Below are positions 43,316 through 51,614 of a DNA stretch of 64,000 nucleotides, piece by piece. Below the pieces are notes generated by a model that saw only the letters and a program-made list of their open reading frames with translations, did no database searches and was not told where the DNA came from. The DNA lies in assembly GCA_958295985.1 (NCBI GenBank), contig OY282432.1, positions 186,001 to 250,000 on the forward strand. The letters run 5' to 3'. Both the position numbers and the translations under genes were made by a program. Position 1 is the first letter of the stretch, and each line of letters opens with the position of its first letter. This DNA comes from an uncultured Candidatus Binatia bacterium (GTDB lineage: Bacteria > Desulfobacterota > Binatia > UBA9968 > JAJDTQ01).

Positions 43316-44740
43316 CTACGAGACCTTGACCCGCCAGACCGTTCGGGTGTCGGACTCCACCTTGGCGAAATCGCTCCGGGCGCAACCGGGAACCCACACG
43401 ATTTCCTCTCCTGCCAGGAGCAGCGGCAGGGTCCGGCGCCGGGACCGCAACACCTTCTTGTCGATGAAAAGGTCCTTGAGCTTCTTGTGTCCGGCCATGC
43501 CCAGGGGCCGGAATCGATCGCCGGGCCGGGGATTGCGCAACCGGAGCTGCCCGCCGTTGCGCCTCAGTCGGGAGAGGTCGAAGGCTGCCTCGAGATCGCC
43601 CTCCGGCCGTTCCCGGCCGGCGGAGCACCACGACGTGACCCGGACCCCGGCCTCGGGGATCACGAGTTCGCCCTCCAGCGGGAGAGGGTAGGAATAGCCG
43701 GCTGCACGGGGGCCGGCTACACGGGGGCCATCGACGGACCGGGTCAGCCGCACCCGATCATACTCCCGAACCGCCGTCCAGGAGCCGGGGAGGGACACCC
43801 TGCCGTGGGGACTGTTTCCGTCGATGAGGTGCAGGACGGCGTCCACGTGGGCGAAGCCGATACTCCGGAGCGTCCCCAACCCTCGCTTCAACCAGAACCG
43901 CACCATCCGGGGCCGGAGCTCCGGTTCGAGCCCCAGAAAGCCCGCGCGGTCCAGCGCGTCCCCGCAGGTGATTTGCCGGTAGGCCCCGGCCACCCGCCGC
44001 TCCAGGAACGCGTGGTCGGACCGCAGCATGCCGCCCAGCCGGGCGAGACGGCGCTCCAGGCCGCGGTCGCTCCGTTCCCGAAGTCCGGGCAGCAAGGTGC
44101 GGCGGATCCAGTTCCGCAGGTAACTCGTGTCGCGGTTGGTGCGGTCCTCTCGGCAATTCAGCCCCCGGGATTCCAAAAAAGCCAGGATCTCCTCGCGAGA
44201 GACCTCCAGCAGAGGACGGATCAATACCGTGTCCCCGGCTCCGGCGGCGCCCGGCTCCAGGGGGCGCACCGCGGGCATCCCCGTGAACCCCTCGGGGCCG
44301 CAGCCCCGGAGCAGCCACATGAGCATGGTCTCCACCTGGTCGTCGCGGTTGTGGCCCACCGCCACCTTGCCGATTCCCCGCCTGCCGGCCACCTCGGCGA
44401 AGAACCGGTAACGCCCCTTCCGGGCCAAGGCTTCGAGGTTCCCGGCACCGCGGTCCCGGACGGATTGCGTCAGCCCCAGGCGGGTGAGATGGAAAGGCAG
44501 AGACAGTCCGGCGGCAATGCCGCGGACGAACTCGCCGTCGTCCCGGCTCTCGTGCCCGCGGAGGCCATGTTCGATGTGGGCCACCTCGAGGCTGAGTTGA
44601 AGGGATGGGCCGATCTCGTGCAGAACGTGCAGCAGCGCCACGGAATCCGGGCCGCCGGACACGCCCACGAGCACCGCGTCTCCGGGCGCGAGCATGCCGT
44701 TCCGGACCAGGGTCTCGCCCAACTGCCTGGCGAGGCTCAT
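43316..44740 (-). CDS. tilS: tRNA(Ile)-lysidine synthase
   Basis: 474 residues. The PP-loop LVGVSGGPDSVALLHVLHEI, VGHNRDDQVETMLMWLLRG and LIRPLLEVSREEILAFL are typical of TilS, with the helical N2 linker (YLRNWIRRTLLPGLRE) and a complete C-terminal tRNA-binding domain (RNPRPGDRFRPLGMAGHKKL). It modifies C34 of tRNA-Ile(CAU) to lysidine, an essential step. It is the first gene of the leftward housekeeping block, divergent from the aminotransferase gene. Confidence 0.95.
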   Translation of the reverse strand: MSLARQLGETLVRNGMLAPGDAVLVGVSGGPDSVALLHVLHEIGPSLQLSLEVAHIEHGLRGHESRDDGEFVRGIAAGLSLPFHLTRLGLTQSVRDRGAGNLEALARKGRYRFFAEVAGRRGIGKVAVGHNRDDQVETMLMWLLRGCGPEGFTGMPAVRPLEPGAAGAGDTVLIRPLLEVSREEILAFLESRGLNCREDRTNRDTSYLRNWIRRTLLPGLRERSDRGLERRLARLGGMLRSDHAFLERRVAGAYRQITCGDALDRAGFLGLEPELRPRMVRFWLKRGLGTLRSIGFAHVDAVLHLIDGNSPHGRVSLPGSWTAVREYDRVRLTRSVDGPRVAGPRAAGYSYPLPLEGELVIPEAGVRVTSWCSAGRERPEGDLEAAFDLSRLRRNGGQLRLRNPRPGDRFRPLGMAGHKKLKDLFIDKKVLRSRRRTLPLLLAGEEIVWVPGCARSDFAKVESDTRTVWRVKVS

Positions 44741-44761
44741 GGCAGCGGGAAGGAGTACCGT

Positions 44762-44790
44762 TTGATGGCAGGGACCACGATTGTTATAGC
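44762..44790 (+). promoter_or_regulatory. Candidate sigma-70 promoter for the aminotransferase gene
   Basis: TTGATG (44762-44767) and TATAGC (44785-44790) are spaced by 17 bases in the divergent gap between tilS and the rightward aminotransferase. Both boxes match the consensus at four of six positions. Transcription would start near 44797, about 75 nt before the start codon. Confidence 0.4.
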
Positions 44791-44870
44791 CTACCTTCGG
44801 AAACCATCAGAATACACCGCACCTTAGCCGCTCACAAACAAAGTCGCGAGCAACCCACAGGAGCAACCGC

Positions 44871-46043
44871 ATGGCTTCACCGTTGAATCCACCCCGGAGA
44901 ATTCTCCTCGGACCCGGCCCCAGCAACCCGCATCCACGGGTCCTGGAGGCGCTGTCGGCCCCGGTCGTCGGTCATCTGGACCCGGAGTTCTTCAAGATCA
45001 TGGAAGAGAACAAGGCCATGCTGCGCCGGCTGTTCCACACGGACAACGAACTGACCTTCCCGGTGTCGGGCACCGGCAGCGCGGGCATGGAGGCCTGCCT
45101 CGTGAACCTCATCGAAGACGGAGACACGGTGCTGGTGTGCGTGAACGGGGTCTTCGGGACGCGCATGGCGGATATCGTCGAGCGCCTGGGCGGAAACCTG
45201 GTGAAGGTCGAGGCCCCCTGGGGCGAGATCATCCGGCCGGAACAGGTGGAGCAGGCACTCAAGGACCACAAGGTCGACATCGCGACGTTGGTGCACGCGG
45301 AGACCTCCACCGGAGTGTGGCAGCCGGTGGAAGAGATCTCCCGGCTCACCCACGACGCCGGCGCCTTGCTGGTGCTGGATACCGTGACCTCCCTGGGGGG
45401 TTGTCCGGTGACCATCGACGCCTGGGACGTTGACGCCTGCTACAGCGGCACGCAGAAGTGTTTGAGTTGCCCTCCCGGGTTGTCGCCGGTGTCGTTCAAC
45501 CAGGCCGCGCGCGACAAGCTGGGCAGGCGCAAGGGCAAGGTCAAGAGCTGGTATCTGGACCTGACCATGATCGAGCGTTACTGGGGCGAGGACCGGGCCT
45601 ATCACCACACCGCCCCCATCTCCATGAACTACGGCCTTCACGCGGCCCTGAGCGAGGTGGAGCGGGAAGGGCTGGAAGCCCGCTTCAAACGCCACGAGTT
45701 GAATCACCGGGCGCTGGCGGCCGGCCTGGAGGCATTGGGCATCCCCCTCGCTTCACAGGAAGGCCATCGCCTGTGGATGCTCAACAGCGTCAAGATTCCC
45801 GAGGGCGTCAACGACGCCGCCCTTCGCAAGCGGCTGCTGCTGGACTTCAACATCGAGATCGGCGGCGGACTCGGCGCCCTCGCCGGCAAGACCTGGCGCA
45901 TCGGACTGATGGGAGAATCGAGCCGGAAGGAGAACGTCGTCGCGCTCGTCGAGGCCCTGGGGCGGATCCTGAAAGACGAAGGCGCCGACGTTCCGGTGAC
46001 GGATGCGCTGGACGCCGTGGAAGGAGTGTATGCGGGGGAGTGA
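44871..46043 (+). CDS. Class V PLP aminotransferase (serine/alanine-glyoxylate type)
   Basis: 390 residues. NPPRRILLGPGPSNPHPRVL and SALSAPVVGHLDPEF-type opening, then VSGTGSAGMEACLVNLIEDG, VHAETSTGVWQPVEEISRLT and the PLP lysine in CYSGTQKCLSCPPGLSPVSF, ending with RIGLMGESSRKENVVALVEA. This is the alanine-glyoxylate / serine-pyruvate aminotransferase subfamily, which detoxifies glyoxylate or links it to serine in one-carbon metabolism. The substrate pair is not decided by sequence. It is a stand-alone gene; the three downstream genes are on the opposite strand. Confidence 0.9.
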   Translation: MASPLNPPRRILLGPGPSNPHPRVLEALSAPVVGHLDPEFFKIMEENKAMLRRLFHTDNELTFPVSGTGSAGMEACLVNLIEDGDTVLVCVNGVFGTRMADIVERLGGNLVKVEAPWGEIIRPEQVEQALKDHKVDIATLVHAETSTGVWQPVEEISRLTHDAGALLVLDTVTSLGGCPVTIDAWDVDACYSGTQKCLSCPPGLSPVSFNQAARDKLGRRKGKVKSWYLDLTMIERYWGEDRAYHHTAPISMNYGLHAALSEVEREGLEARFKRHELNHRALAAGLEALGIPLASQEGHRLWMLNSVKIPEGVNDAALRKRLLLDFNIEIGGGLGALAGKTWRIGLMGESSRKENVVALVEALGRILKDEGADVPVTDALDAVEGVYAGE

Positions 46044-46095
46044 GACGTTGGAACCTCGCCTGAGGTGGTCCCGGTAATGGCGCCCGCTCAAGGAC

Positions 46096-47355
46096 TCAGG
46101 TCAATCGGACTTTTCCGCAGTTCGCCAAGTGGTGCAACACAGCGATTTCGGAGACGTTTCGCTCAGCGGCGATCTCGTCAACGCCCATGCCCTCATCCTG
46201 CATTTGTGCAATAACGTCAGCCGGAGCAAGCATCTCCGCCGCGAACGCGCGGCCGACGGCCTGGCGATAGGAGTGTGTGTCGTTAACCGGCGCGCGACCG
46301 TGAGATCGGTATACGAGATAGTCTCCAATTGCACGCATCGTTGCAAAATTCAGCGAACTTGGGTGCCCGTAACTTGCAACCACAACTCGAGGATAATCGG
46401 CCATACCATTTACCTCTGCCCGCAAGCCATTGGCACGATTGGAGCAGGTCGTGAACTGACTTGCTCCAAAGAGACTGGCTATCTCAGACGGATCCCGCAG
46501 GGAGTGTGTAGCCGCAAGATCAATCTGCTCACGGCATGCCTTCGCAGCCAGATAACCCACCTCCCAAGGTCGATCTTCACCCACGTTAGCTTCGAGGCGC
46601 TCACGAACAGCGGGGACAACACCCGGTAAATCCGGGAGCGCTGCACGATCGCCCAGCGCGGCTTCTGACTCTTCCACCCACTTGAGCGCTTCTCGGATTC
46701 CGTCAAGCGCACACCCCGCAAGAAACTCTGGCAATGCGTCGCCCGCAAACGGCTTCGCAGACAACTCGACAAGAGTAGCCTCTTCATCCGTGCAAAGATA
46801 GGGATCGACCCCAAGAGCACCAGCGGCTTCACAAAACAACAATTCGTCGGGGTCTTCCTGACACTCTATGATAGCGTCCCATCGAGCCCGCAACCAACTG
46901 TTTTCGACCTTCTCCTCGGAGAGTCTCTCCAATACGGATTCGATAAACGCACCCATGTCCCGCTCGAACGCACTGATGGGAATCCGCTCGCTACACCGGG
47001 CCGTGAAGTTAACTGGCGGGTTGCCATACTCGAAAGGCTCGGCCGTGATGTTGACGAAGCGGCCGTCCGGTTCCAACTGAATATCCGGCAACGTAAAACC
47101 CTCACGAAAGCTACGTAACCGAAAAGTCTGAGTACGACCGGCCATCAACGACCACCAGTTGCGCGCGATTCCCTCCGCAGGCGGATAGGCCGGCATGACG
47201 ACACGGTTATGAGCACGATTGGTACGGTTATCGACGAAACGACTAACCAACCGCTCTCCCACGAAGATCTCAAGAAAGCAGTCTGTCGCCCGCAATTCGG
47301 CCGACTCGTTTATTCCATCTTCCAGCCACTCAGCCGAAAATCTCATGCCATTCAT
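46096..47355 (-). CDS. ImmA/IrrE-like protein lacking the HExxH zinc site
   Basis: 419 residues. The C-terminal part SYRQAVGRAFAAEMLAPADV copies the ImmA/IrrE motif (ERxANxFAAELLMP), and the following GVDEIAAERNVSEIAVLHHL is a helix-turn-helix-like end seen in that family. The expected HExxH segment upstream reads FATMRAIGDYLVYRSHG, without the HExxH zinc ligands. The N-terminal ~200 residues have no recognised domain. The region is clearly less GC-rich than its surroundings. An ImmA/IrrE fold that lost protease activity, perhaps still sensing or binding a partner, is the best reading. It looks horizontally acquired, with no partner repressor adjacent. Confidence 0.6.
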   Translation of the reverse strand: MNGMRFSAEWLEDGINESAELRATDCFLEIFVGERLVSRFVDNRTNRAHNRVVMPAYPPAEGIARNWWSLMAGRTQTFRLRSFREGFTLPDIQLEPDGRFVNITAEPFEYGNPPVNFTARCSERIPISAFERDMGAFIESVLERLSEEKVENSWLRARWDAIIECQEDPDELLFCEAAGALGVDPYLCTDEEATLVELSAKPFAGDALPEFLAGCALDGIREALKWVEESEAALGDRAALPDLPGVVPAVRERLEANVGEDRPWEVGYLAAKACREQIDLAATHSLRDPSEIASLFGASQFTTCSNRANGLRAEVNGMADYPRVVVASYGHPSSLNFATMRAIGDYLVYRSHGRAPVNDTHSYRQAVGRAFAAEMLAPADVIAQMQDEGMGVDEIAAERNVSEIAVLHHLANCGKVRLT

Positions 47356-47476
47356 CCTCTTCTATCGGCCATCCCTTGTATTCGCCTTTGTGATTTGCGA
47401 GTGAGGTTAAGTCATCAGGGATTTGAGCTTCTCGCCAACGGCGTGGACGCCTCGGCCCCATGTCAACTGCCTCGGT

Positions 47477-48598
47477 TCACTGGAGCGTCCGCAGCTCCGG
47501 ATAAACCTCCGTGGCGAACAGCTCCATGCTGCGCCTGGTTTCCTCATGGGTGAGGAAGCCGGCCTGGTTCATCATCAGCAAGTGGCCGACGCCGCAGCGG
47601 TCGTGCAGGTATTTGACCTTCTCGATCACCTTCTTCGGGGTGCCGGCGATGATCACGCCCTGCTCGATGAGTGACTCGTAACCGCGGTTGTAGCGCGCGT
47701 TGCCCTTGGGATCGAAGAACCGCGTCAGGCCCTGGGGCGGCACGAAACCCGGCGGGGCGAAGAACCCCACGGGGCGCCGCTTGTTGAGGTACCAGAGAAG
47801 CTTGCGTCCCCCCTCTTCCGCCTTCTTGTCGGTCTCGCCGGTGAAGGTCAGGGCGCAGTACGCGAACTTGTCGGCGCCGGGCTCGGGGTAGTTCATCTCC
47901 TCGCAGCGTTTCCGGTAGGCGCCGAAGATCTGGTCGGTCTGATCGTAGGAGGTGAGCACGGTGGCCAGGGTGTAGTGGTGGTCCGCCACCCACGGCACCG
48001 CCGCCGGTTGGCTGCCGGTGATCCAGATGGGGGGATGGGGTTGCTGGTAGGGCCGCGGCCACGGGTTCACGTAGCGGTAGTGATAGTGCTTGCCCTCCCA
48101 GTTGAACACGTCCTGGGTCTTCCACGCCTTGATGATCAGGTCGTGGGCCTCCTGCATCCGTTCGCGGGTATCGGACGGGTTGGTGTTGGCCGGGTGGATC
48201 TCGGTGCCCACGCCCCGGACGAACCCGGCGATGAGGCGCCCGCCCGACATGACGTCCAGCATGGCCGCATCTTCCGCCACCTGGATGGGGCTTCGGTGCG
48301 CCAGCGGGAAGCCCAGGACCAGCAGCTTGGCGCGCTTGGTGCGGCGGACCAGGGTAGCCGCGGTGATGGACACGTTGGCCGCCAGGCAGGTGGCGGTGGC
48401 GTGGTGCTCGTTGAGCATGATCTCCAGGCCCAACTCGTCGGCGTACTCGTATTCGTCGAGGTAGCGGTTGTAGAGATCGTGGGTGATCTTGGGGTCGCAG
48501 TAGCGGCTGGGCAGGGTCACACGCATGGCCCCGTATCGTTCTTCCACGTCGTCCGGCAGGAAGGGATAGGGCATTTCGGTGAAATGATAGGCCAGCAT
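47477..48598 (-). CDS. LLM-class flavin-dependent oxidoreductase
   Basis: 373 residues of the bacterial luciferase-like (TIM-barrel) family using FMNH2 or F420. AYHFTEMPYPFLPDDVEERY, GLEIMLNEHHATATCLAANV, LLVLGFPLAHRSPIQVAEDA, MLDVMSGGRLIAGFVRGVGT and PPIWITGSQPAAVPWVADHH are the standard strands. It is a probable monooxygenase of a catabolic pathway, substrate unknown. It precedes nothing on its own strand within 120 bp and follows the alpha/beta hydrolase genes by 33 bp, so the three probably form an operon. Confidence 0.9.
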   Translation of the reverse strand: MLAYHFTEMPYPFLPDDVEERYGAMRVTLPSRYCDPKITHDLYNRYLDEYEYADELGLEIMLNEHHATATCLAANVSITAATLVRRTKRAKLLVLGFPLAHRSPIQVAEDAAMLDVMSGGRLIAGFVRGVGTEIHPANTNPSDTRERMQEAHDLIIKAWKTQDVFNWEGKHYHYRYVNPWPRPYQQPHPPIWITGSQPAAVPWVADHHYTLATVLTSYDQTDQIFGAYRKRCEEMNYPEPGADKFAYCALTFTGETDKKAEEGGRKLLWYLNKRRPVGFFAPPGFVPPQGLTRFFDPKGNARYNRGYESLIEQGVIIAGTPKKVIEKVKYLHDRCGVGHLLMMNQAGFLTHEETRRSMELFATEVYPELRTLQ

Positions 48599-48631
48599 TT
48601 CCCGGTCCTCCTCTCGTTCGATGCGGTCGCG

Positions 48632-49423
48632 CTACTTTTCCAGGAACTCCGTGACCGCCTTTGCCAGGGCCTCCGGCTGCTCCCATTGCGGGTAGTGTCC
48701 CGCGCCTGGTATCGCCGTGAAACCCGCGCCCGGAATGGCCTGCTGAAGCGCCCGACCGTAGTCCGGCGACACCACCCGGTCGCTCCCGCCCCAGAACACG
48801 TGGGCGGGCACCCGCACCCGCGCCAACCTCCGCAAGAGCTTGGGATCGTACATGAAAGGACGCCACCCAAATTTCAGCACCGACTGACGGTTGCGCAACA
48901 ACGTGAGCAGCTCCTCGTCGACCACACCTTCCATGCCCGGCCATTTCAGCGCCCTGGCGGCCCCGGGGTCGTGCCACGCCAGCTCGGCAACCTCCTGGAA
49001 GGTGTACACGTAGACGTCCTGCACGTCACGCACGGTGGGGCCGGAAATCTTCACGCCCACCGAGTCGATCAATGCCAGACGCCGGATATGCTGCTGCGAG
49101 CGCACCGCCATCTCCGCCGCCACCCATCCGCCAAACCCGTGGCCGATGACGTCCACGGGACCCGCATCCAGGACCTCCAGCAGGTCGAGCCCCAGGAAGG
49201 CGAGGTCTTCCATATCTTCGATCCAATCGGGCAACTCCGACCGGTTCACCCCGGGCAGGGACGGGACCACCGCCCGGAAACGCTCGGCCATGGAGTCGTC
49301 GAAAGGCGGCACCTGCGTGTCGAGTTGATCTCCGTAGAGAATCACCAGCGGTTTTCCATCCCCGTGCCGGCGGACTCCCAGCTTCACCCCGCCGACTTCC
49401 ACCGTCTCCGAATGCCATGTCAT
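48632..49423 (-). CDS. Alpha/beta-hydrolase-fold protein lacking the nucleophile serine
   Basis: 263 residues. The fold is clear: GKPLVILYGDQLDTQVPPFD, DVIGHGFGGWVAAEMAVRSQ, RVPAHVFWGGSDRVVSPDYG and the terminal His loop IPGAGHYPQWEQPEALA. The nucleophile elbow reads G-H-G-F-G, where the family has G-x-S-x-G, so the catalytic Ser is Gly while the Asp and His positions remain. The Ser-to-Gly change needs more than a single base error (GGG against AGC/TCN). It may use a non-hydrolytic or cofactor-free mechanism, or be a pseudo-enzyme. Its ATG overlaps the stop of the upstream hydrolase by 4 bases, so the pair is co-translated. Confidence 0.8.
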   Translation of the reverse strand: MTWHSETVEVGGVKLGVRRHGDGKPLVILYGDQLDTQVPPFDDSMAERFRAVVPSLPGVNRSELPDWIEDMEDLAFLGLDLLEVLDAGPVDVIGHGFGGWVAAEMAVRSQQHIRRLALIDSVGVKISGPTVRDVQDVYVYTFQEVAELAWHDPGAARALKWPGMEGVVDEELLTLLRNRQSVLKFGWRPFMYDPKLLRRLARVRVPAHVFWGGSDRVVSPDYGRALQQAIPGAGFTAIPGAGHYPQWEQPEALAKAVTEFLEK

Positions 49424-50271
49424 GGCCGCGGGTCCTTCTCCGAGTGCCGCGTGATGAAATCGATGGCCAATGCGTTGAACTCGTCCGGATGCTCGGCGTG
49501 CGAACAGTGCCGCGACCGGTCGAAGACCTTCACCTCCGATCCCGGTATCTCGCCCTGGAGATCGGTCGCGTAGGTCGGAAACCGCAACGGGTCCTGGGCG
49601 CCCGCCACGATCAACACCGGACAGCGGATCTTGCCGTAGTCGGGCCGGACCGGACGAAAGCCCCGGGCCTGTCCCTCGGGCGCCAGGCGAGCGGCCGCGC
49701 AGGCTTCCCACACTCCCGGTTCCAGGCTGGCGCGCCAGCGCTCCTCCACCACGTCGTCAGCCCACCACCGCTCGTGGTAGAAGCAGGCGCGCAGGATCTC
49801 GCGCATCTGTTCCCGGTCACCGGTGTAGCCGGTGAGCACCTTGCGAGTATCGTTGTCCGGGGCCTTGCCGCCGCCGCTCACGGCGATCACCGAGGCCACG
49901 TCGAAACGCGTGTCCACGGCCATCTGCAAGCAGAACCCGCCGCCGAAGGAATTGCCGATGAGATGCACCGGCCCGAGACACAGGGTCTTGAGGAACCCCT
50001 CGACGTGCTCGAGCCGGAACCCCAGCGGATCGGTGAAGCTGTAGACAAGATCGGTACGCCCGAAGCCGGCAAGATCCGGCGCATAGACGTGGAAGCGTTC
50101 CCCGAGTTGAGCGATGTTATAGCGCCAACTGAACTCGGCCCGGCCGCCGAACTCGCCGCTGTGGATCAGCAATACCGTGGGGCGGCGGCCGGCTCCCGCC
50201 TCCAGGTAATGGGTACGGATCTGGCCCACCTGCACATGATGACGGCTCACGCCTTTCGGTAGATTGCTCAC
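49420..50271 (-). CDS. Alpha/beta hydrolase (intact nucleophile)
   Basis: 283 residues with VLLIHSGEFGGRAEFSWRYN (oxyanion region), VHLIGNSFGGGFCLQMAVDT (nucleophile Ser), CPVLIVAGAQDPLRFPTYAT (acid) and FDRSRHCSHAEHPDEFNALA (His). A C-C or ester hydrolase of the meta-cleavage type is plausible. The GTG at 50271 has AGGGG a few bases upstream; the frame continues upstream through inverted-repeat copy D, which is not coding. Its stop overlaps the start of the nucleophile-less paralogue. An LLM oxidoreductase follows, so a three-enzyme catabolic unit is likely. Confidence 0.87.
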   Translation of the reverse strand: MSNLPKGVSRHHVQVGQIRTHYLEAGAGRRPTVLLIHSGEFGGRAEFSWRYNIAQLGERFHVYAPDLAGFGRTDLVYSFTDPLGFRLEHVEGFLKTLCLGPVHLIGNSFGGGFCLQMAVDTRFDVASVIAVSGGGKAPDNDTRKVLTGYTGDREQMREILRACFYHERWWADDVVEERWRASLEPGVWEACAAARLAPEGQARGFRPVRPDYGKIRCPVLIVAGAQDPLRFPTYATDLQGEIPGSEVKVFDRSRHCSHAEHPDEFNALAIDFITRHSEKDPRP

Positions 50272-50283
50272 GGACCCCTGCTT

Positions 50284-50444
50284 AGTGTCCTGTCCCAGAA
50301 ATAACGGTGCTAATCTGCTGGTCCTTTTTGCCGTCGGCTGCGTGGCTCCTCCTCGCGTGGTATCGGCCACTGCTCGTCGTCGCGCCTTGCCGACAACAAA
50401 AAGTCCTGTGCATCTTGGCACCGTTATTTCTGGGACAGGACACT
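50284..50444. mobile_element. MITE-like inverted-repeat element, copy D (type-2 ends)
   Basis: 161 bp, AGTGTCCTGTCCCAGAAATA and its exact complement at the ends, same orientation of the core as copies B and C. The subterminal AACGGTGC is mirrored by its complement on the right. The element is flanked by TA on both sides (50283-50284 and 50444-50445), the clearest target duplication besides copy E. It lies 12 bp upstream of the alpha/beta hydrolase GTG start, between its promoter region and the gene. Confidence 0.87.
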
Positions 50445-50637
50445 AGCCCAAAGCCCCATACCTGTCAAATCGAACGCGGGCGCGCCCTCTCCCCCTCCAC
50501 CCGGGGATATCCCCTTGCGCTACGTGCCCTCCGTCATGCCGCCGCAGACTTCGGACTCGCGGGCCGTTTCAGTATATGTTAGGGTCTGTTCCTGTCTCGC
50601 GTGAGACGGAAATCAGTTTGGAACGCAGGGAGGCCGT

Positions 50638-51441
50638 ATGCACTGGGGTATGGAAAACAGAATGGCGCGCATCATCAAACCGGACGATGGGCGTTGCGTG
50701 ATGCTGGCCGTGGACCACGGCTACTTCCTGGGGCCGACGAGCGGCCTGGAGCAACCGCGGGGGACCATCGAGCCGCTGCTGCCCCACGCCGACGCCATCA
50801 TGCTCACCCGCGGCGTGCTGCGCAACGCGGTGGACGCCAGCATGCAGGCGCCGGTGGTGCTGCGCGTGTCCGGGGGCACCAGCATCCTGAAGGAGCTCTC
50901 CAACGAAGACATCACTGTGTCCATCGAGGACGCCATCCGGCTCAACGTCTCGGCCATGGCGCTGTCGATCTTCGTGGGCTCCGAGTTCGAGAAGGAGACC
51001 TTGGTCAGCCTGGCCAAGCTGGTGGACGAGGGCGAGCGGTACGGCATTCCCGTGCTCGCCGTCACCGCGGTGGGCAAGGACATGGCCCGGGACGAACGCT
51101 ACCTGGGTCTGGCATGCCGCATCGCCGCGGAACTCGGCGCCCACGTGGTCAAGACCTACTACTGCGAGAACTTCGAGAACGTGGTCGATAGCTGCCCCAT
51201 TCCGGTGATCGTGGCCGGAGGCAAGAAGACCCCGGAGATGGAGGCCCTGGAGCTCACCCGCAACGCCGTGGACCACGGCGCGGTGGGCGTTGACATGGGC
51301 AGGAACATCTTCCAGTCCGACAGCCCTGCGGGGATGATCCAGGCGGTGCGGGCCATCGTTCACCGCGGCGCCTCCACCGAGGAAGCCTACCGGATCTACG
51401 AGTCGGCGAAACCGTCGGCCGCGGAACGGGCGGCGAGCTAG
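50638..51441 (+). CDS. LsrF-like class I aldolase (3-hydroxy-5-phosphonooxypentane-2,4-dione thiolase family)
   Basis: 267 residues. The whole length follows LsrF: HWGMENRMARIIKPDDGRCV, MLAVDHGYFLGPTSGLEQ, LSNEDITVSIEDAIRLNVSA, VGKDMARDERYLGLACRIAA, HVVKTYYCENFENVV (catalytic Lys) and VGVDMGRNIFQSDSPAGMIQ. LsrF degrades phospho-AI-2 in enterics. No other lsr gene is near, so here it may serve another aldol or thiolase reaction. GGGAGG lies 4 bases before the ATG at 50638. The stop codon TAG at 51439-51441 is made of the TA target and the first G of element copy E. Confidence 0.85.
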   Translation: MHWGMENRMARIIKPDDGRCVMLAVDHGYFLGPTSGLEQPRGTIEPLLPHADAIMLTRGVLRNAVDASMQAPVVLRVSGGTSILKELSNEDITVSIEDAIRLNVSAMALSIFVGSEFEKETLVSLAKLVDEGERYGIPVLAVTAVGKDMARDERYLGLACRIAAELGAHVVKTYYCENFENVVDSCPIPVIVAGGKKTPEMEALELTRNAVDHGAVGVDMGRNIFQSDSPAGMIQAVRAIVHRGASTEEAYRIYESAKPSAAERAAS

Positions 51442-51600
51442 TGTCCTGTCCCAGAAATAACCGGGCTAAGATGCGCAGGACTTTTCGTCGTCGGCAAGGC
51501 GCGACAACGAGCAGTGGCCCATACCACACGAGGCGGAGCAACGCAGCCGACGGCGAAAAGGACCAACAGATTAGCCCAGTTATTTCTGGGACAGGACACT
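51440..51600. mobile_element. MITE-like inverted-repeat element, copy E (type-2 ends, type-A core orientation)
   Basis: 161 bp with type-2 ends and a core in the same orientation as copy A. Left subterminal ACCGGGC, right ACTGGGC in complement: one mismatch. TA flanks it at 51439-51440 and 51600-51601. It interrupts nothing but supplies the third base of the lsrF-like stop codon. The core differs from copy A at only about six of 100 positions, although the ends of the two copies are unrelated beyond GTGTCCTGT. Confidence 0.87.
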
Positions 51601-51614
51601 AGCCGGCCTGCCTT

